Below the pieces are notes generated by a model that was not told where the DNA came from, did no database searches, and saw nothing but the letters and a program-made list of their open reading frames with translations. Below, in pieces: positions 5,555 through 5,968 of a stretch of DNA of 5,968 bases; the stretch's first letter is position 1, and every line of letters starts with the position of its first letter. The stretch is from positions 5,056 to 11,023 of the forward strand of contig JAGWAQ010000107.1 in the NCBI GenBank assembly GCA_021296375.1. Reading direction: 5' to 3'. Source of the DNA: Alphaproteobacteria bacterium (GTDB lineage: Bacteria; Pseudomonadota; Alphaproteobacteria; Puniceispirillales; UBA1172). Position numbers and translations under genes: made by a program.

Positions 5555-5968
5555 TCAATCAAGGCTGAAGAAATCATTGCCCTTATCGTCGGTGATGATG
5601 AAGGCGGGGAAATTCTCGACCTCGATCTTCCACACCGCTTCCATCCCCAATTCAGGGTATTCATGGACTTCAACTTTCTTGATGGCGTCGAGCGCCAGTT
5701 TCGCCGCTGCCCCGCCGATCGAGCCGAGGTAAAAGCCGCCATGTTTTTTGCACGCCTCACGCACCGCGCGACTGCGGTTGCCTTTGGCCAGCATGACCAT
5801 GGAGCCGCCCGCCGCCTGGAACCGCTCGACATAGGCGTCCATGCGGCCCGCGGTGGTTGGCCCGAAACTTCCTGACGCAAAGCCTTCGGGCGTTTTGGCG
5901 GGGCCAGCGTAATACACAGGGTGGTTCTTGAAGTAATCGGGCAGGGCGCCATCGCGCTCCAGCACGTC
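5555..5968 (-). CDS. fumA: Class I (iron-sulfur) fumarate hydratase, C-terminal part
   Basis: The gene runs in from the right edge on the minus strand; 137 C-terminal codons are visible before the TGA at 5557-5555. Class I fumarases interconvert fumarate and malate in the TCA cycle with an oxygen-sensitive [4Fe-4S] cluster. The visible part is the beta domain: GPAKTPEGFASGSFGPTTAG at visible residues 22-41, MLAKGNRS at 59-66, KHGGFYLGSIGG at 75-86, EYPELGMEAVWKIEVENFPA at 103-122 and DDKGNDFF at 127-134. The Thr, Arg and Lys known as active-site residues in the Leishmania enzyme (Thr467, Arg471, Lys491) fit visible Thr38, Arg42 and Lys62 with identical spacing. The cluster-binding cysteines lie outside the window. 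A GTG at 5965 is internal and is not a start. The symbol follows E. coli, whose FumA and FumB cannot be told apart here; a separate beta subunit of a two-subunit fumarase is possible. Confidence 0.9.
   Translation of the reverse strand, partial: DVLERDGALPDYFKNHPVYYAGPAKTPEGFASGSFGPTTAGRMDAYVERFQAAGGSMVMLAKGNRSRAVREACKKHGGFYLGSIGGAAAKLALDAIKKVEVHEYPELGMEAVWKIEVENFPAFIITDDKGNDFFSLD

Overview
The window is a stretch of ordinary chromosome from what is most likely an alphaproteobacterium. The evidence is the GC-rich but not extreme composition, a 41-residue zinc-free form of ribosomal protein L36 transcribed as a single gene, an alphaproteobacterial-style glcDEF operon, and a class I fumarase. 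I cannot name a genus from sequence alone. I see no mobile element, CRISPR array, tRNA or rRNA, and no convincing new system.

Left part (1-1017): the window opens inside the 3' end of a HAD-family phosphatase that looks like phosphoglycolate phosphatase (gph). A GC-rich hairpin follows, then msrA, a complete peptide methionine sulfoxide reductase.

Middle part (1018-1500): rpmJ (L36) is a very short gene with its own sigma70-like promoter (TTGACC, 18 bp spacer, TATACA), a hairpin at the start of its inferred transcript, and a strong intrinsic terminator. Downstream lies a 184-bp promoter region for glcD. It contains an AT-rich 7-bp inverted repeat, a TTGATT/TATAAT promoter with an 18-bp spacer, and a 10-bp palindrome inside that spacer.

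Right part (1501-5539): glcD, glcE and glcF form a tight operon for the three-subunit glycolate oxidase. glcD and glcE share one base (TGATG), and glcE and glcF are 2 bp apart. GlcD and GlcE are FAD-domain proteins. GlcF carries two ferredoxin-type [4Fe-4S] motifs and two CCG (cysteine-rich) modules. The complex oxidises glycolate to glyoxylate and passes electrons to the respiratory chain. Gph, just upstream in the window, makes glycolate from 2-phosphoglycolate, so the two loci form a salvage route interrupted by msrA and rpmJ.

Far right (5555-5968, minus strand): the C-terminal 137 codons of a class I (iron-sulfur) fumarase converge on glcF with only 15 bp between the stop codons.

The points most worth a second look are regulatory: the two palindromes around the glcD promoter, and the leader and inverted-repeat structures around the rpmJ promoter. 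There are also small protein oddities: a shifted resolving cysteine in MsrA, and Glu in place of Asp in HAD motif IV of Gph.
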